Assembly (NCBI RefSeq): GCF_000494755.1
Contig: NC_022657.1
Span: 3,448,001-3,512,000, forward strand
DNA: 64,000 nucleotides
Source of the DNA: Amorphoplanes friuliensis DSM 7358
GTDB taxonomy: Bacteria > Actinomycetota > Actinomycetes > Mycobacteriales > Micromonosporaceae
Direction: 5' to 3'
Within the stretch, counting starts at the first letter, position 1; every line of letters begins with the position of its first letter. Of the stretch, positions 61,036 to 64,000 are shown in pieces. The position numbers and the translations under genes were made by a program. The notes beneath the pieces were generated by a model. It did not search any database and was not told the origin of the DNA. It was given only the letters and a program-made list of their open reading frames with translations.

Positions 61036-61670
61036 TGCTGGCCGACGACGCGGTGCTGTTCCGGGAGGGACTCGCCCGCATCCTCACCGACGGGGGCTTC
61101 ACGGTCACCGGGCAGGCCGGCGACGGTCCGACGCTGATCGACCTCGTCCGCGCCGACCCGCCGGACGCCGCGGTGATCGACCTGCGGATGCCCCCCGGTC
61201 ACGCCGCCGAAGGCCTGGAGGCCGCCGCGGCCATCCGGGCGATCGCACCCGGTGTCGGCCTGATGCTGCTGTCGCAGTACGTCGAGGTCCACCACGCCCT
61301 CCGCCTGATGACCGAGTTCGACGGCGGCGTGGGCTACCTGCTCAAGGACCGGGTGTCGGACCTCGGGTCGTTCGGCGCGGACGTCCGCAAGGTGGCCGGC
61401 GGCGAGACCGTCATCGACCCCGAGCTGGTGACACGGCTCGTCGCCCGCCGCCGCGCCCGGGACCCGCTCGAAGGCCTCACCGAGCGCGAACGCCGGGTTC
61501 TGGCGCTGATGGCCCAGGGGCTCTCCAACACCGCCGTGGCCGGTGACCTGCACCTGGCCGTGAAAACCGTCGAGGCCCACGTCGGGTCGATCTTCACCAA
61601 GCTGGGTCTCGTCCAGCACGACCGCGAGCACCGCCGCGTCCTCGCCGTCCTGACGTTCCTCCGCGCCTGA
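61026..61670 (+). CDS. NarL/LuxR-family response regulator
   Basis: A 214-residue regulator: VMLADDAVLFREG (acidic pair), AVIDLRMPPGH (phosphorylated Asp), YLLKDRVSD (Lys) and a LuxR domain LTERERRVLALMAQGLSNTAVAGDLHL. The GTG at 61026 lies inside the kinase gene end. It is the output partner of the 59113 kinase; targets are unknown. Confidence 0.86.
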   Translation: MRVMLADDAVLFREGLARILTDGGFTVTGQAGDGPTLIDLVRADPPDAAVIDLRMPPGHAAEGLEAAAAIRAIAPGVGLMLLSQYVEVHHALRLMTEFDGGVGYLLKDRVSDLGSFGADVRKVAGGETVIDPELVTRLVARRRARDPLEGLTERERRVLALMAQGLSNTAVAGDLHLAVKTVEAHVGSIFTKLGLVQHDREHRRVLAVLTFLRA

Positions 61671-61677
61671 ACCCCGG

Positions 61678-61854
61678 CTATCCGGCGAGCACCAGTGCCT
61701 GAGCTGCGATGACACGCTCACCGTCGAACGTCAGGGCCGGCGAGCCGTGCAACCGGTAGCCACTGTCCAGCAGCTTGCTGACACGGGCACAGAACTCGGC
61801 GTCGTCGGGCCCGGTGATGAGCCGGTAGCGGAGGCGCTCCGTGGGATCTGACAT
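61678..61854 (-). CDS. DUF1737-domain small protein
   Basis: A 58-residue protein with RYRLITGPDDAEFCARVSKLLDSGYRLHGSPALTF, the single DUF1737 domain found in many bacteria; function unknown. The ATG at 61854 is the only plausible start. It lies 60 bases from the divergent TetR gene, within reach of its operator. Confidence 0.75.
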   Translation of the reverse strand: MSDPTERLRYRLITGPDDAEFCARVSKLLDSGYRLHGSPALTFDGERVIAAQALVLAG

Positions 61855-61878
61855 CAGCGCATTGTGCCGCACCCCTCC

Positions 61879-61914
61879 TTGTCGTTGACGAACATGTTCG
61901 TTACGATCGTGTTC
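61879..61914 (+). promoter_or_regulatory. TetR promoter with a perfect operator palindrome in its spacer
   Basis: TTGTCG (61879-61884), a 17-base spacer and TACGAT (61902-61907) precede the ATG by seven bases. The spacer holds ACGAACATGTTCGT (61888-61901), a perfect 14-base palindrome between -35 and -10, where a TetR dimer would block polymerase. A related GTGTTCATGACAC lies over the start codon. Confidence 0.65.
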
Positions 61915-62604
61915 ATGACACCACGTCGCGAACCTGTCAGTCGCCGGGACCGGCCGGCCAAACCGCCGCTCAGCCGGGCCGTTCTGGTCGGGGCGGCCCT
62001 GCGGATCATGCGCGAGGAGGGGCTCGAGCGGGTGACGATGCGCCGGCTCGCCACCGAGCTCGACACGGGGCCGGCGTCGCTCTACGTCTACGTCCGCAAC
62101 ACCGCTGAGCTGCACGGCGCCCTGCTCGACGAGTTGCTGGCGGACCTGGACGGCGCCGGTGTGGCCGGGCGGGACTGGCGGGAGCGGCTGATCGAGCTGC
62201 TGTGGGCGTACACGGTGCTGTTGATCGGTTATCCGAGCCTGGCGCGGTCGGTGCTGACCTTGCGGCCGTCCGGGCCGAACTATCTGCGGCTGATCGACAC
62301 GATGCTGGGCCTGCTGGACGCGGGGAAGGTGCCGCTGCGCCAGGCCGCGTGGGGTGTCGACCTGCTGCTGCAGCACGCGACCGCGACGGCCGCCGAGCAG
62401 GGCACCCGGCAGCAGTCCGTCGAGGCCGACGGCGAGGAGGCGGACCTCGCGGTGGTCGTCCGGGAAGCCCGCCCGGACACCTACCCCCACCTGGACCGGG
62501 CCCGCGACGAGCTTTTTTCCGGTACGGGCGAGCAGCGCCTGCGCTGGGCCTTCTCCGCACTCATCAGCGGACTGAGCACCACTACCGAGACGAGGAAAGC
62601 ATGA
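61915..62604 (+). CDS. TetR-family regulator with TetR-C-like effector domain
   Basis: A 229-residue regulator. SRAVLVGAALRIMREEGLERVTMRRLATEL and TGPASLYVYVRNTAELHGALLDELL form the helix-turn-helix, similar to tetracycline-type repressors. The ATG at 61915 is seven bases after TACGAT and is probably leaderless; earlier starts would read through the operator. It overlaps the FAD monooxygenase gene by ATGA and presumably controls it and itself in response to a toxic compound. Confidence 0.85.
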   Translation: MTPRREPVSRRDRPAKPPLSRAVLVGAALRIMREEGLERVTMRRLATELDTGPASLYVYVRNTAELHGALLDELLADLDGAGVAGRDWRERLIELLWAYTVLLIGYPSLARSVLTLRPSGPNYLRLIDTMLGLLDAGKVPLRQAAWGVDLLLQHATATAAEQGTRQQSVEADGEEADLAVVVREARPDTYPHLDRARDELFSGTGEQRLRWAFSALISGLSTTTETRKA

Positions 62605-63740
62605 CCACACCGACGATCGCCATCGTGGGAGGCGGCCTGGGCGGATTGACCCTGGCCCGCGTCCTGCACGTCCACGGCATCCCCTCGACCATCTACGAGC
62701 TGGACGACTCACCGTCCGCGCGGACGCAGGGCGGGATGCTCGACATCCACGAGACCAACGGGCAGGTCGCACTGCGGGCGGCCGGGCTCACCGAGGGGTT
62801 CCGGAGCATCATCCATCCCGGCGGCCAGGCCATGCGGATCCTGGACCGCCACAACACCGTGCACCTCGAGGAGGAGGACGACGGTGAGGGCGGCCGGCCC
62901 GAGGTCGACCGGGGACAGCTGCGGCAGCTGCTGCTGGACTCGCTGCCCGCCGGTACGATCCGCTGGGGCATGCGGGTCACGGAGGCCCGGCCGCTCGGCG
63001 ACGGGCGCCACGAGCTGAGCTTCGCCGACGGGTCCACGGAAACGGTCGACGTGCTGGTCGGTGCGGACGGCGCCTGGTCGCGCATCCGACCGTTGCTGTC
63101 CGCGGCGCGGCCGGCGTACACCGGGGTGTCGTTCGTGGAGGTTGACCTGGCGGAGGCGGACCGGCGTCATCCCGGCCCGGCCGCTGTGGTCGGTGGTGGC
63201 ATGCTGTTCGCGCTCGGCGGGGGCCGGGGTTTCCTCGCCCACAAGGAGACCGACGGCAGCCTGCACATCTACGCCGCGGTCCGCGCGCCGGAGGAGTGGA
63301 TCACCGGCCTCGACTTCGCCGACCACGACAAGGCGCGGGAGCAGGTGCTCGAGCAGTTCGCCGGATGGGCGCCCGAGCTGCGCGCGTTGATCACTGAGGC
63401 GGACGGCGAGCTGATCCCTCGCACCATCAACGCTCTGCCCGTCGAGCACCGCTGGGAACGGGTGCCCGGGGTGACACTGCTCGGTGACGCCGCGCACCTG
63501 ATGTCACCGTTCGCCGGTGAGGGCGCCAACCTCGCCATGCTCGACGGTGCCGAGCTGGGGCAGGCTCTCGCCGCGCACCCGGATGACGTGGAGGCGGCGC
63601 TGACGGCGTACGAAAAAGAGCTCTTCCCCCGCAGCGCCGAGGCCGCAGGGGAGGCGGCGGCCAACCTGGAGATCATTTTCGCGGACGACGCACCGCAGAG
63701 CCTGATCGACCAGTTCGCCGCCTACGGCGAAGCGGGCTGA
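62601..63740 (+). CDS. FAD-dependent monooxygenase (TetX/aromatic hydroxylase-like)
   Basis: A 379-residue flavoprotein: TIAIVGGGLGGLTLARVLHV (FAD GxGxxG), EVDRGQLRQLLLDSL, VLVGADGAWSRIRP (DG motif) and TLLGDAAHLMSPFAGEGANLAMLDG (GD motif), the full set of class A monooxygenases close to TetX. It could hydroxylate and inactivate an antibiotic or aromatic compound, which its TetR partner would sense. Cotranslated with TetR; GAGGAAAG lies before the ATG. Whether tetracyclines are substrates cannot be told from sequence. Confidence 0.85.
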   Translation: MTTPTIAIVGGGLGGLTLARVLHVHGIPSTIYELDDSPSARTQGGMLDIHETNGQVALRAAGLTEGFRSIIHPGGQAMRILDRHNTVHLEEEDDGEGGRPEVDRGQLRQLLLDSLPAGTIRWGMRVTEARPLGDGRHELSFADGSTETVDVLVGADGAWSRIRPLLSAARPAYTGVSFVEVDLAEADRRHPGPAAVVGGGMLFALGGGRGFLAHKETDGSLHIYAAVRAPEEWITGLDFADHDKAREQVLEQFAGWAPELRALITEADGELIPRTINALPVEHRWERVPGVTLLGDAAHLMSPFAGEGANLAMLDGAELGQALAAHPDDVEAALTAYEKELFPRSAEAAGEAAANLEIIFADDAPQSLIDQFAAYGEAG

Positions 63741-63784
63741 TCAGGACGGGCGGGCCACCAGCGCGCGGTCGTTAGGATGCATCC

Positions 63785-64000
63785 GTGAAACGATCATGGC
63801 GGGCTGCCGGCCCGGTGCTGCTGGTGCTCGCGCTGGCCGTCACGGGCTGCGACGCACCTGACTCACCCACCGCCGGTGGCTCGACCGCCACGTCGGCCCG
63901 GCCCGCGCCGTCACCCTCACCGTCGCCGTCCGTGCCACCGCCGGTGGTCAAGCCGAAGGTCAGCAAGGACACGCTGAACTACTTCTACAAGATCGCGCTC
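63785..64000 (+). CDS. Lipoprotein, 3' truncated by the window edge
   Basis: The first 72 codons of a lipoprotein: basic start VKRSWRAAG, hydrophobic core and lipobox AVTGC, then a Ser/Pro-rich linker and KVSKDTLNYFYKIAL. The GTG lies six bases after TAGGAT, without a ribosome-binding site, so probably leaderless. The functional domain is outside the window. Confidence 0.65.
   Translation, partial: MKRSWRAAGPVLLVLALAVTGCDAPDSPTAGGSTATSARPAPSPSPSPSVPPPVVKPKVSKDTLNYFYKIAL

Noticed and set aside
1..64000. tRNA or rRNA genes
   Set aside because: No cloverleaf-like sequence or conserved rRNA segment was recognised on either strand by eye; a covariance search would be decisive.

Overview
This window reads as chromosomal DNA of a high-GC actinomycete, most likely a member of the Micromonosporaceae (Actinoplanes-like). 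That is an inference from the very high GC, frequent GTG starts, many leaderless promoters, a DinB-type maleylpyruvate isomerase family protein (a family linked to mycothiol), a DUF3040 protein, several actinobacterial lipoproteins and an abundance of B-lectin and secreted hydrolase genes. No tRNA, rRNA, CRISPR array, prophage or transposase was recognised.

Positions 211-17809 form an extracellular or cell-surface polysaccharide locus. It holds an ABC-2 exporter pair, six glycosyltransferases of the GT2 and GT4 types, an O-antigen-ligase/polymerase-like membrane protein, a Wzz-like chain-length protein, a polysaccharide deacetylase, UDP-glucose 6-dehydrogenase, an initiating polyprenyl-phosphate sugar transferase, and all four dTDP-L-rhamnose genes (rmlC-rmlA divergent from rmlB-rmlD). 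Genes are packed with ATGA, GTGA or TGATG overlaps. Positions 17812-20573 hold a quinone reductase-like protein, an unrecognised protein and a sulfotransferase.

Positions 20581-25514 look like a quinate/shikimate utilisation island: a fused 3-dehydroshikimate dehydratase/HPPD-like protein with a TetR regulator, divergent from a shikimate/quinate dehydrogenase and an unusual Nramp-related transporter that lacks the metal-binding signature. A palindrome in the divergent promoter is a good operator candidate. It is followed by a roughly 1 kb non-coding stretch with 12 tandem palindromic units (25567-26112), the strongest candidate for something undescribed.

Positions 26508-35594 are a mosaic of small regulated units: MFS/LysR, ArsR with two operator copies plus a frameshifted SRPBCC gene, a lipoprotein gene carrying a perfect CebR/CelR-type box, a Glu/Leu-type dehydrogenase divergent from an Lrp regulator, a second sulfotransferase, and a stand-alone TrpB2. 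Positions 35691-44397 hold CopC, a LuxR-type two-component system, an MMPL transporter, a VOC protein, a two-domain glycerophosphodiesterase and surface lipoprotein genes.

Positions 44444-48921 are a surface-signalling and wall-lysis island: a transmembrane Ser/Thr kinase, an FHA/winged-helix partner, a tiny secreted protein, and two secreted B-lectin-fused murein hydrolases. Positions 51554-56010 form a complete xylose-type ABC importer with a ROK repressor, preceded by clustered CGAAA boxes. The rest contains an M6 metalloprotease, a second two-component system, and a TetR/FAD-monooxygenase pair. Truncated genes lie at both ends.
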